Below are positions 29,361 to 37,745 of a stretch of 64,000 nt of DNA, one piece after another. The number at the start of each line of letters is the position of its first letter. Position 1 is the first letter of the stretch. Under the pieces are notes generated by a model. That model ran no database searches. It saw nothing but the letters and a program-made list of their open reading frames with translations, and was not told the origin of the DNA. Origin of the DNA: Rhodoferax sp. (lineage in GTDB: Bacteria > Pseudomonadota > Gammaproteobacteria > Burkholderiales > Burkholderiaceae_C); contig NZ_JANXMU010000015.1 of assembly GCF_025354435.1 (NCBI RefSeq), forward strand, positions 29,450-93,449, read 5' to 3'. A program made the translations under genes and the position numbers.

Positions 29361-30395
29361 TCAGCCCTGCGGCTTGGCCCCGGCCGCAGGCTGCTCGACG
29401 TGGCCACCAAACTCATGCCGCATGGCGGACTGCACGCGGTTGGCAAAGTCGGCCTCATTGCGCGAGCTGAAGCGGGCGTACAGCGCGGCGCTCAACACGG
29501 GTACCGGCACGGCTTCGTCGATCGCGGCCTGGATGGTCCAGCGGCCTTCGCCCGAGTCCGACACCCGGCCGTCAAAGCCCTCCAGCCCGGGGTCGGCCGT
29601 CAGCGCCGTGGCGGTCAGGTCCAGCAGCCAGGAACCGATGACGCTGCCGCGCCGCCAGACTTCGGCAATCTCGGGCAGGTCCATCGCGTACTGGTAGTGC
29701 TCGGGATGGCGCAGCGGGGTGGTTTCGGCATCCACCACGCTGTCGCGCTGGCCCACATTGGCGTTGCGCAGGATGTTGAAGCCCTCGGCATACGCGGCCA
29801 TCACGCCGTATTCAATGCCGTTGTGCACCATCTTGACGAAGTGGCCCGCGCCATGCGGCCCGCAGTGCAGATAGCCCTGGTCGGCACTGCCGGCATCCGC
29901 ACGGCGGCCCGGTGTGGGCACGGCGTTGCCCACACCGGGTGCCAGCGTGGCAAATAGCGGCGACAGGTGCTGCACCGTGTCTTTTTCTCCGCCAATCATC
30001 AGGCAGTAACCGCGCTCCAGCCCGGCGATGCCGCCGCTGGTGCCCACGTCCACGTAATGCAGGCCCTGGGCCTTCAATGCGGTGGCCCGGCAAATGTCGT
30101 CGTGGTAGTGGGAGTTGCCGCCGTCTATCACGATGTCGCCCGCGGCCAGCAGCGGGGTGAGCTGCGCCAGGAGCTCGTCCACCGCCGCCGCAGGCACCAT
30201 CAGCCACACCGCACGCGGCTGCGGCAAGCCGTCCACCAGTTCTTGCAGCGAGCCGGTGCCGGTGGCACCCAGCCCCACCATGCGCTCCACGTCCTGCGTA
30301 TGCCGGTCATAGACCACGCAGCGGTGCCCACCGCGCAAAAGGCGGGTGGCCATGCTGGCCCCCATCCGACCGAGTCCTACCATTCCAATATACAT
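29361..30395 (-). CDS. gnd: 6-phosphogluconate dehydrogenase (decarboxylating), short type
   Basis: This 344-residue short, likely NAD+-dependent YqeC-type enzyme has the Rossmann motif GLGRMGASMATRL, the family motif DGGNSHYHDD and the catalytic region GTSGG and KMVHNGIEYG. It converts 6-phosphogluconate to ribulose-5-P and CO2. The classical Gnd is ~470 residues. ATG 30395 is chosen because the Rossmann strand follows at once. First gene of gnd-tkt-GH144-MerA-like. No zwf or pgl is in the window. Confidence 0.9.
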   Translation of the reverse strand: MYIGMVGLGRMGASMATRLLRGGHRCVVYDRHTQDVERMVGLGATGTGSLQELVDGLPQPRAVWLMVPAAAVDELLAQLTPLLAAGDIVIDGGNSHYHDDICRATALKAQGLHYVDVGTSGGIAGLERGYCLMIGGEKDTVQHLSPLFATLAPGVGNAVPTPGRRADAGSADQGYLHCGPHGAGHFVKMVHNGIEYGVMAAYAEGFNILRNANVGQRDSVVDAETTPLRHPEHYQYAMDLPEIAEVWRRGSVIGSWLLDLTATALTADPGLEGFDGRVSDSGEGRWTIQAAIDEAVPVPVLSAALYARFSSRNEADFANRVQSAMRHEFGGHVEQPAAGAKPQG

Positions 30396-30424
30396 TGCCT
30401 GGCTCCTTTGTGTATCAACATCTA

Positions 30425-30471
30425 CCGCTTGTAAAAGCGGGTCCGGACCGGGTCTGTGCGCTAGCGCACAG
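30425..30471. repeat. three consecutive palindromes between MFS gene and gnd
   Basis: A hairpin CCGCTT-GTAA-AAGCGG (30425-30440), the palindrome GGTCCGGACC (30440-30449) and the perfect 18-bp palindrome CTGTGCGCT/AGCGCACAG (30454-30471). They lie in the 99-base gap downstream of the MFS gene and upstream of gnd. They may be a terminator, an mRNA stabiliser or regulator sites. Confidence 0.6.
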
Positions 30472-30494
30472 GCGGCGTGCACTTCACCCGCTCT

Positions 30495-31892
30495 TTACCG
30501 CGCCCACAGCCGTGCAAAGCTGGCCATGGAGGCCAAGCCCGCAAACATGGCACCCAGCCCCAGTGCCCAGGTGGGGCCGTGCAGGCTGCCCGCCAGGCCA
30601 AAGCACAGGGCCACCAAGGCCGCGCCGGTGGTCTGGCCAATCAAGCGGGCCATACCGATCACGCCACTGGCACCGCCGCTGCGCTCGGGCGGGGCGCTGG
30701 ACATCAGCGCCTTCAGATTGGGCGACTGGAAGAAACCAAAACCCGCACCACACAGCGCCATGCGCAGCACGATGTCCAGCGTCTGCGGCTCGGTGGGCAG
30801 CAGCGCCAGCGACACCATGCCCAGACACAGCAAAGCCAGCCCCACACCGCCCAGCAGGCCGGGTGGATGGCGGTCGGACATGCGCCCGGCAATGGGCGCC
30901 GCCAGTGCCACCACCAGCGCCCACGACACCATCAAAAAGCCGGTGCTGATGGGGTCGCGGTGCAGCACCTCTTCAAAGTAAAACGGCAGCGACACAAAGG
31001 CCAGACCCTGCGCCGCAAAGGCCGCCATGGCGGTGACGGTGGACAGCGCAAACATCGGGCGGCGCAGCAGGTCCAGCGGCAGCATGGGTGCCGGGTGCCC
31101 AGCTTGGCGGCGCAGCAGCAGCGCGCCCGCCACCAACGTGACGGCCAAGGGCGTGGCGACCAGCGGCCAGGCCTCGCGCTGCGCAGCCGAGCCCAGCGCC
31201 AGAATCAGCGCAGCAAAGGTGATGGCCGTCAGGAACGCGGCCACCCGGTCAAAGCTGTGGCCACGTGGGGCACTGCGCGGCAGCGTGGGCACCGCAAAGG
31301 CCAGCGCCACCAGGCCCAGCGGCACGTTGATGGCAAACAGCCAGGGCCAGGAGGCCACCGACAGCACCAGCGAGGCCACCGCCGGGCCGATGGTGAAGCC
31401 CACTCCCACCACCAGCGCATTCAACCCCACCCCCCGGCCCAGCCGCTCGGCCGGGTACAGCTGGCGGATCAGCGCAATGTTGACGCTCATCAGCGCGCCC
31501 GCGCCTATGCCCTGCAGCGCCCGGGCCAGCGCCAGCTGGGGCAGGCTGCTGGCCAAGGTACACAGCAGCGATGCCACGGTGAAACCCGCCAGCCCGCCGA
31601 TAAAGATGCGCCGTGGCCCCACCAGATCGCCCAGTGCCGCAAACGGCAGCATGCTGGCCACCACGGCCAGCTGGTAGGCGTTGATGATCCAGATCGAAGT
31701 GGCCGCCGGTGCGTGCAGATCCGTGGCAATGGCGGGCAGCGCGGTGTTGGCGATGGCGGTATCCAGCGCCCCCAGCGCCACCCCCACCATGATGGCCGCC
31801 AGGGCCATCCATTCGCGGGTGTGGAAGCCGGTGTCTGTGGGGCTGGAGGTGGAAGGCGGAGTCAAGGCGGCGGCGGTGGTCATGTCTGGCAT
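30495..31892 (-). CDS. MFS transporter of the DHA2/EmrB-QacA type
   Basis: This 465-residue membrane protein has ~14 hydrophobic segments, a D1-like helix (GALDTAIANTALPAI) and the loop motif LGDLVGPRRIFIGG. The likely role is proton-driven efflux of toxic compounds. The last segment is incomplete compared with ~500-residue EmrB. ATG at 31883 is an alternative start; it overlaps the stop of a possible upstream mini-ORF (ATGA). Confidence 0.87.
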   Translation of the reverse strand: MPDMTTAAALTPPSTSSPTDTGFHTREWMALAAIMVGVALGALDTAIANTALPAIATDLHAPAATSIWIINAYQLAVVASMLPFAALGDLVGPRRIFIGGLAGFTVASLLCTLASSLPQLALARALQGIGAGALMSVNIALIRQLYPAERLGRGVGLNALVVGVGFTIGPAVASLVLSVASWPWLFAINVPLGLVALAFAVPTLPRSAPRGHSFDRVAAFLTAITFAALILALGSAAQREAWPLVATPLAVTLVAGALLLRRQAGHPAPMLPLDLLRRPMFALSTVTAMAAFAAQGLAFVSLPFYFEEVLHRDPISTGFLMVSWALVVALAAPIAGRMSDRHPPGLLGGVGLALLCLGMVSLALLPTEPQTLDIVLRMALCGAGFGFFQSPNLKALMSSAPPERSGGASGVIGMARLIGQTTGAALVALCFGLAGSLHGPTWALGLGAMFAGLASMASFARLWAR

Positions 31893-32029
31893 GCAAAAAA
31901 TGTAGCCGCTCTGGCGCGTTCTTGCAGCACCGGAGTTAATTGGGCGTTGGTATGCACTTGGATGCCAAACAGGGCTTTGGCGCAGGTAAGCCCTGCGTGA
32001 ACAGCTCTAAAAATAAGAGCATCATGCAA
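31880..32029 (-). CDS. possible small ORF leading the MFS gene
   Basis: A 49-codon frame starts at TTG 32029 with AAAGG 8 bases upstream. Its TGA (31882-31880) overlaps the internal ATG 31883 of the MFS gene. The peptide (HDALIFRAVHAGLTCAKALF, then GIQVHTNAQLTPVLQERA) looks protein-like, with two Cys. I do not recognise it. It may be a leader peptide or a short partner protein, or chance. Confidence 0.3.
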   Translation of the reverse strand: MHDALIFRAVHAGLTCAKALFGIQVHTNAQLTPVLQERARAATFFACQT

Positions 32030-32175
32030 AACCGGACCTTTAGATCTTTACCCTGCATTCATATGAAAAATCCAACATGCTATATGGGATATACCTGCAA
32101 ATAAAAAATAAATGCTGGAATGTCCTGCACATGTAAATCGAATTACCAGCAATTTATCCTTAAAATCGCGCCTCC

Positions 32176-33342
32176 ATGATTGCCCGCACCGACCTCCAAA
32201 ACCGCCTCTGCCAGCTGCTTACCTCCTTCCGCGCGGTCGAATTGGTGGGGCCCCGGCAGGTGGGAAAAACCACGCTGGCGCGCGCCTTCGTGGCCCCCGA
32301 CTCGCCGAATTACTTCGACCTGGAAAACGCCGCTGCACGCCGCCGCCTGGCCGAGCCCATGGCCGCGCTGGTCCCGCTGAACGGCCTGGTGGTGATCGAC
32401 GAGGTGCAGCACATGCCCGAACTGTGCGAGGTGCTGCGCGTGCTGATCGACCGCCCCACGCACATCCAGCGCAAAGGCCAGTACCTGTTGCTGGGCAGCG
32501 CCACGCCGCGCGCCATGCACCGGAGCGAGTCGCTGCTGGGCCGGGCAGTGACGCTGGAGGTGACCGGCTTCAACCTGAACGAGGTGGGTGCAGACGGCGA
32601 TGCCGTGCACCGCCTGTGGCTGCGCGGCGGCTTCCCCGAGGCGTTTCTGGAGCCCGACGATGCCGTCAGCGCCCACTGGCGCGAGGCGGCCATGCAGCGG
32701 TTTTTGTACAGCGACCTGCCGCAGCTGGGCATGAACGTGCCCGCACCGACCATGCTGCGCTTTTGGCAGATGGCCGCCCAGACCCACGGCCAGACCTGGA
32801 ACGCCGCCCCGCTGGCGCGCTCGCTGGGCACCAGCGAAACCACGGTGCGCCGCTACCTGGACCACCTGACCCAAACCTTCATGGTGCGCCAGCTGCCGCC
32901 GTGGTTTGAAAACCTGGGCAAGCGCCAGGTGAAAGCCCCCAAGCTCTACCTGCGCGACTCCGGCCTGCTGCATGCGCTGCTGGGCGTGCAGACCCTGCCG
33001 CAGCTGCTGGCGCACCCGCTGTGCGGTGCTAGCTGGACGGGTTTTGCACTGGAGCAGGTGCTGCGCATCGCCAAGCCCGACAGCGCCTGGACCTGGTCCA
33101 CCCACGCCGGTGCCCGGCTGGACCTGCTGATGCTCAAAGGCAGCCAGCGGATCGGGGTGGAATTCCAGCGCGCCGACGCACCCAAGGTCACGCAATCCAT
33201 GCGCATCGCCCAGCGCGACCTGAAACTGGACGCGCTGTACGTGGTCTACCCCGGCCAGCACCGCTTTGCACTGAGCGATGGCGTGCAGGCCGTGCCCTTG
33301 TGGGCCCTGCTACCAGGGGACCTGCCAGGAAACATGCCATGA
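32176..33342 (+). CDS. AAA+ ATPase with C-terminal DUF4143
   Basis: This 388-residue protein has Walker A (GPRQVGKTTLA, residue ~26), Walker B (LVVIDEVQHMPEL, ~75) and a sensor region (LLLGSATPR), then a winged-helix-like region and a C-terminal DUF4143 nuclease-like domain. Such ATPases are abundant, poorly understood and often horizontally transferred. The stop overlaps the exonuclease gene start (ATGA). The upstream ~130 bases (32040-32170) are markedly AT-rich. Confidence 0.85.
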   Translation: MIARTDLQNRLCQLLTSFRAVELVGPRQVGKTTLARAFVAPDSPNYFDLENAAARRRLAEPMAALVPLNGLVVIDEVQHMPELCEVLRVLIDRPTHIQRKGQYLLLGSATPRAMHRSESLLGRAVTLEVTGFNLNEVGADGDAVHRLWLRGGFPEAFLEPDDAVSAHWREAAMQRFLYSDLPQLGMNVPAPTMLRFWQMAAQTHGQTWNAAPLARSLGTSETTVRRYLDHLTQTFMVRQLPPWFENLGKRQVKAPKLYLRDSGLLHALLGVQTLPQLLAHPLCGASWTGFALEQVLRIAKPDSAWTWSTHAGARLDLLMLKGSQRIGVEFQRADAPKVTQSMRIAQRDLKLDALYVVYPGQHRFALSDGVQAVPLWALLPGDLPGNMP

Positions 33343-33950
33343 CCCGCTTGGCCGTGATCGACTTCGAAACCACCGGCATCTCCCCCGGCCAGGGCGACCG
33401 TGCCACCGAGGTGGCTATCGTGCTGGTCGACAACGGCCAGGTGGTGGACCGCTTCCAGAGCCTGATGAACGCCGGGGTGCGCATCCCCAGCTTCATCACC
33501 CAGCTCACCGGCATCAGCAACGCCATGCTGGCCGGCGCGCCCAGTGCCGCCCAGGCCATGGCCGAGGCCAGCCGCTTTGTGGGCCAGCTGCCGCTGGTAG
33601 CGCACAACGCTGCGTTCGACCGCAAGTTCTGGCAGGCCGAGCTGGCCCGCATCGATGACCCGGCGGACCAGCCCTTTGTGTGCACCCTGCTGCTGTCGCG
33701 CCGCCTGTACCCGCAGGCGCCGAACCACAAACTCGGCACCCTGGTGGATTACCACCGCCTGCCCCGGTCCGGCCAGGCCCACCGGGCGCTGGCCGATGCC
33801 GAAATGGCCGCCCACCTGCTGGGCCGGATCCAGCACGACCTGCGCCAGCGCTGGGGCGTGGCCGCGCCGCACAGCCCGATGCTGATGGCGGTGCAGCGCT
33901 GCGCCAAGGCGGCAATGGGCAAACTATTGGCCCAACACCGGCACAGCTAG
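33339..33950 (+). CDS. DnaQ-like 3'-5' exonuclease
   Basis: This 203-residue DEDD exonuclease has Exo I (VIDFETTG, Asp and Glu), Exo II (AHNAAFDRKF) and Exo III of the DEDDh kind (HRALADAEMAA). It resembles the epsilon subunit / PolC-type exonuclease rather than RNase T. ATG 33339 shares four bases with the ATPase stop, so the two are translationally coupled and may act together in DNA end processing. Confidence 0.85.
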   Translation: MTRLAVIDFETTGISPGQGDRATEVAIVLVDNGQVVDRFQSLMNAGVRIPSFITQLTGISNAMLAGAPSAAQAMAEASRFVGQLPLVAHNAAFDRKFWQAELARIDDPADQPFVCTLLLSRRLYPQAPNHKLGTLVDYHRLPRSGQAHRALADAEMAAHLLGRIQHDLRQRWGVAAPHSPMLMAVQRCAKAAMGKLLAQHRHS

Positions 33951-33959
33951 TTTTAAGCA

Positions 33960-34012
33960 TCAAATCGGCCTCTAGCGCATATTTCGCCTGCGCTAGTAGC
34001 TATATATTTTGT
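33960..34012. repeat. AT-rich palindromic intergenic repeat, copy 4
   Basis: CAAATCGGCCTCTAGCGCATA ... TGCGCTAGTAGCTATATATTTT. A well-preserved copy just after the exonuclease stop. Confidence 0.8.
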
Positions 34013-34108
34013 AGTATTTGACGCCCCTCCCGGCTGGCATCAAAGTTGCACAACTTGCACTGTGCACGCTTTGCGTGCACCAAAGCCGTTCCAACCCCAA
34101 AGGTCCGC

Positions 34109-35500
34109 ATGCCCCAGTTTGTCCATACGGTCGGTGCCCACACCTACCGCTTCCGCGATCTCCGTGACTTGCTCGCCAAGGCCACGCCCCTGCGCTCGGG
34201 CGATGTGCTGGCGGGCGTGGCGGCGGGCAATGCGCAAGAGCGGGTGGCGGCGCAAATGACCCTGGCCGATCTGCCGCTAGTTACGTTTTTGAACCTGCAG
34301 GTGGTGCCCTACGAGAGCGACGAAGTCACCCGCCTGATCCTCGACAGCCATGATGCCGCCGCCTTCGCCCCGATCCGCCACCTGACCGTGGGCGATTTCC
34401 GCAACTGGCTGCTGAGCGACGCGGTGGACAGCGCCACGCTGGCCGTGGTGGCCCCCGGCATCACGCCCGAGATGGCGGCGGCGGTAAGCAAGATCATGCG
34501 CAACCAGGATTTGATTCTGGTGGCCAGGAAGTGCCGCGTCATCACCGCGTTTCGCAACACCATCGGGCTGGAGCAGCGCCTGTCCACCCGGCTGCAACCA
34601 AATCACCCCACCGACGACACCAGCGGCATCGCCGCCAGCGTGCTCGACGGCCTGCTCTACGGCAGCGGCGACGCGGTGATCGGTATCAACCCCGCCACCG
34701 ACAATGTGCCCCAGGTGATCAAGATCGTGACCATGCTGGATGCCATCATCCAGCGCTACGAGATCCCCACCCAAAGCTGCGTGCTGACCCACGTGACCAA
34801 CACCCTGCAGGCCATTGAGCGCGGCGCGCCGGTGGACCTGGTGTTCCAGTCCATCGCCGGCACCGAGGCGGCCAACCGCAGCTTTGGCATCGATCTGGCG
34901 CTATTGGCCGAGGCCCGCAGCGCCGCCCTGTCGCTCCACCGTGGCACCGTGGGCGACAACGTGATGTACTTTGAAACCGGCCAGGGCAGCGCCCTGTCGG
35001 CCAACGCCCACCATGGCATGGACCAGCAGACCTGCGAGGCCCGCGCCTACGCCGTGGCCCGCGCCTTCCAGCCGCTGCTGGTCAACACCGTGGTCGGCTT
35101 CATCGGCCCCGAATACCTGTTTGACGGCAAGCAGATCATCCGCGCCGGGCTGGAAGACCACTTCTGCGCCAAGCTGCTGGGCCTGCCCATGGGCTGCGAC
35201 GTGTGCTACACCAACCACGCCGAGGCCGACCAGAACGACATGGACGTGCTGCTCACCCTGCTGGGCGCGGCGGGCTGCAACTTCGTGATGGGCATCCCCG
35301 GCTCGGACGACATCATGCTGAACTACCAGACCACCTCGTTCCACGACGCGCTGTACGTGCGCCGCCTGCTCGGCCTGCGTCCCGCGCCCGAGTTCGAGGC
35401 CTGGCTGCACCGCATGCAAATTTTTGAAGGGGACGGTGTGGCCCAGCTCGGCGCGGCCCTGCCCGAACCATTTGCCCAAGCCTTGCTGGCGATGGAATAG
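34109..35500 (+). CDS. eutB: ethanolamine ammonia-lyase large subunit
   Basis: This 463-residue protein (E. coli ~453) has the EutB TIM-barrel signatures [18 protein letters not shown]-like [21 protein letters not shown], and [15 protein letters not shown]. It is the catalytic subunit of the adenosylcobalamin-dependent enzyme converting ethanolamine to acetaldehyde and ammonia. ATG 34109 is used because the homologous N-terminus begins there with AAAGG upstream. No microcompartment, eutA reactivase or permease gene is near. Confidence 0.95.
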   Translation: MPQFVHTVGAHTYRFRDLRDLLAKATPLRSGDVLAGVAAGNAQERVAAQMTLADLPLVTFLNLQVVPYESDEVTRLILDSHDAAAFAPIRHLTVGDFRNWLLSDAVDSATLAVVAPGITPEMAAAVSKIMRNQDLILVARKCRVITAFRNTIGLEQRLSTRLQPNHPTDDTSGIAASVLDGLLYGSGDAVIGINPATDNVPQVIKIVTMLDAIIQRYEIPTQSCVLTHVTNTLQAIERGAPVDLVFQSIAGTEAANRSFGIDLALLAEARSAALSLHRGTVGDNVMYFETGQGSALSANAHHGMDQQTCEARAYAVARAFQPLLVNTVVGFIGPEYLFDGKQIIRAGLEDHFCAKLLGLPMGCDVCYTNHAEADQNDMDVLLTLLGAAGCNFVMGIPGSDDIMLNYQTTSFHDALYVRRLLGLRPAPEFEAWLHRMQIFEGDGVAQLGAALPEPFAQALLAME

Positions 35501-35502
35501 TT

Positions 35503-35640
35503 ATGTACACCCCCAGGCTTGCCCACTGCGTGTGGCAGCGCTCCCCCCCTTGCAGGGGGCAACACCAGCAGCCCGGCAAAGCCGGTTCTGCGGTGTTTTT
35601 CGCAAATACGCGCTACTTTCACAGGTTGAAGGTAGCGCGA
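35503..35640. repeat. GC-rich hairpin sequence between eutB and eutC
   Basis: This gap holds CCCCCCTTGCAGGGGG and the adjacent GCCCGGCAAAGCCGG hairpin, then an AT-richer stretch. It looks like a dispersed non-coding element rather than gene sequence; family-wide occurrence is from memory and unverified. It separates two genes that are normally nearly contiguous. Confidence 0.4.
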
Positions 35641-35657
35641 AACGTGGAGCAATTGAA

Positions 35658-36455
35658 ATGACTGTAATTTCCAACCCCTGGCAGGCCCTGCGCAGCCTCA
35701 CCGCCGCCCGCATTGCGCTGGGCCGCAGCGGCATCAGCCTGCCCACCGCGCCGCAGCTCGACTTCCAGCTCGACCACGCCCGCGCCCGCGATGCCGTACA
35801 CCTGCCGCTCGACACCGCCAGCCTGGTGCAGGCGCTGGGCGATGTGCTGCCCGGCCACCCCGATGCCCTGCCACTGGCCAGTGCCGCCCCCGACCGCAGC
35901 ACCTACCTGCAGCGCCCCGACCTGGGTCGCCGCCTGAACACCGCCTCGCACAACCAACTGGCGGCGCTGTACCAGCCCGTGTGCCCGTACGACCTGGCCC
36001 TGGTGGTGGTGGACGGCCTGTCGGCCCTGGCCATCGCCCAGAACGCCCCCCCCTTCATCCACGCCCTGCTGCAACGCCTGGAGACCGAAGACTGGTCCAT
36101 CGCTCCCACCACCATCGTCAGCCAGGGCCGCGTGGCGGTGGGCGACGAGGTAGGCCAATTGCTGGGTGCCAAAGCCGTGGTGGTGCTGGTGGGCGAACGC
36201 CCGGGCTTGAGCGCGCCCGACAGCATGGGCCTGTACCTCACCTGGGCCCCCCAGGTCGGCCTGACCGATGCCGCCCGCAACTGCATTTCCAACGTGCGCC
36301 CCGAAGGCCTGTCGTACTTCGATGCCGCCTACAAACTCCACATGCTGCTGCGCGAATCCCGCAAGCGGCAGTTGTCGGGGGTGGACTTGAAAGACGAGAC
36401 GGTGGAGATGCTGGAAGCAGGCGCGCCGGTGGGGCGGCGGTTTTTGCTGGCATGA
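35658..36455 (+). CDS. eutC: ethanolamine ammonia-lyase small subunit
   Basis: This 265-residue protein (family ~270-295) has the EutC motifs [37 protein letters not shown] and [13 protein letters not shown]. It forms the B12-binding interface with EutB. ATG 35658 has a GGAGC site; the frame is open upstream only by chance. It is 157 bases after eutB. Confidence 0.95.
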   Translation: MTVISNPWQALRSLTAARIALGRSGISLPTAPQLDFQLDHARARDAVHLPLDTASLVQALGDVLPGHPDALPLASAAPDRSTYLQRPDLGRRLNTASHNQLAALYQPVCPYDLALVVVDGLSALAIAQNAPPFIHALLQRLETEDWSIAPTTIVSQGRVAVGDEVGQLLGAKAVVVLVGERPGLSAPDSMGLYLTWAPQVGLTDAARNCISNVRPEGLSYFDAAYKLHMLLRESRKRQLSGVDLKDETVEMLEAGAPVGRRFLLA

Positions 36456-36575
36456 GCTTGGACGGGGGCCGCCCCCCAAACTCTGCGCCGGACCCGTTTG
36501 CGTGGGTGACAATGCCAGCTTGCCCCGCACAGCCTGCGGCCTGCACCACGCCCAGCGACTCCCACACCTCCCTGT

Positions 36576-36875
36576 ATGAACACTGCGATCCCCAAGCACC
36601 TCGCCACCGCATTGAACTAGGGTGTCAACCCGGTCTGCCTGGAGATCGCACTGGGTACGCCGCCCATTGCATGCATACGCTCCTCAAACAGCGCGTCGCT
36701 GATGGCTTTGGACGTGGAGGAAGTGGCGGCCATCATTGCGTGGCTGCGCAGCTCGGCGGTCTTTCCAAGCGATGCATGCGCCAAACCCGCCACCCTGGAG
36801 CTTGCCGGGGAAAAGTACTTTGCCAATTTCTGCCCCCAACTCGACGGCGTGATCGTGACGGTTCACCGGCAGTGA
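36576..36875 (+). pseudogene. degraded ORF with an in-frame TAG
   Basis: In the 509-base gap after eutC one frame runs from ATG 36576 to TGA 36873, interrupted by TAG at 36618. The 3' part reads EEVAAIIAWLRSS and LELAGEKYFANFC, faintly like cytochrome c termini, but without a CxxCH haem site. It is probably a decayed gene fragment. The rest of the gap shows nothing recognisable. Confidence 0.35.
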
Positions 36876-36964
36876 GAACTTGCCCCACTAGCCCACAGGT
36901 AATTCCCATCGGTGGCATCCTACGCGGGCAAATTCTTGCTCCACTTCACGCAAAGGATCATCCG

Positions 36965-37600
36965 ATGTCCACCATGACGCTCTGGGGTTTTGACGGCTCC
37001 ACCTATGTGCGCACCGTCAAAATGGTATTGGCCGAAAAGGGCTTTACCGACTACACGCAGGTTCCGCTCAACGTGCTGGCCGGCGAACCCAAATCGCCCG
37101 AGCACCTGGCTCGCCACCCGTTTGGCAAGGTGCCGGTGCTCGATGTCAACGACCTTCGCCTGCTGGAAACCGCGGCCATTGCCCGCTACCTGAACGACGT
37201 GCTGCCCGGCAAGTCGCTCATCCCCGCTACGCCGGCCGACCGTGCCCGCATGGACATGGTGGTCGGCCTGATCGACTCCTACGGCTACGGCGCGCTGCTG
37301 GGCGGCGTGGCGGCCTACCACCTGTTTCCCGATTTTGTGGGCGGCAAGAACGCGGCGATGCTGCAGGCCGGTATCGACAATGGCCGCAAGGTGATCGAAT
37401 TTGCCATGCAAACCAAGGGCAGCGCGCCCTTCATCGCGGGCGAACTGAGCCTGGCCGACCTGTACCTGGCCCCCATCGTGTTCTACGTGTCGCTGACGCC
37501 CGATGCGGCGACGGTCTGCAACATCCCCGGATTTGCCGACTGGTGGACCCAGGTGCAAGCCCTGAAAAGCTACCAGGACACGGTGCCGAACCTGGGCTGA
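36965..37600 (+). CDS. glutathione S-transferase family protein
   Basis: This 211-residue protein has an N-terminal thioredoxin-like domain with a candidate catalytic Ser (GFDGSTYVRTVKMVL), the cis-Pro HPFGKVPVLDV and the Glu-Thr/Ser glutathione-contact motif LLETAAIARYL. The C-terminal domain is helical, with ELSLADLYLAPI. The substrate is unknown. It precedes the AruI-like gene by 145 bases with a repeat copy between them, so it is probably a separate unit. Confidence 0.9.
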   Translation: MSTMTLWGFDGSTYVRTVKMVLAEKGFTDYTQVPLNVLAGEPKSPEHLARHPFGKVPVLDVNDLRLLETAAIARYLNDVLPGKSLIPATPADRARMDMVVGLIDSYGYGALLGGVAAYHLFPDFVGGKNAAMLQAGIDNGRKVIEFAMQTKGSAPFIAGELSLADLYLAPIVFYVSLTPDAATVCNIPGFADWWTQVQALKSYQDTVPNLG

Positions 37601-37621
37601 ACGGACCTGTCATTTTTAAAC

Positions 37622-37670
37622 TAAATAGGCTGCATGCGCTGGTGTACCCAGCGTATGCAGCTACTATTAG
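37622..37670. repeat. AT-rich palindromic intergenic repeat, copy 5
   Basis: TAAATAGGCTGCATGCGCTGG - TGTA - CCCAGCGTATGCAGCTACTATT, an almost complete inverted repeat 20 bases after the GST stop. Confidence 0.75.
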
Positions 37671-37745
37671 CATAGCAACCGGTGTGTTTCACAACACACC
37701 GCTCACCCCCCCTTTTTTTCCCTCTTTTAAAAGGCCTGGAATCCC

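Noticed and set aside
27781..29697. 638-codon plus-strand frame opposite the divergent tkt
   Set aside because: Antisense shadow of transketolase and gnd; no start signal and no domain.
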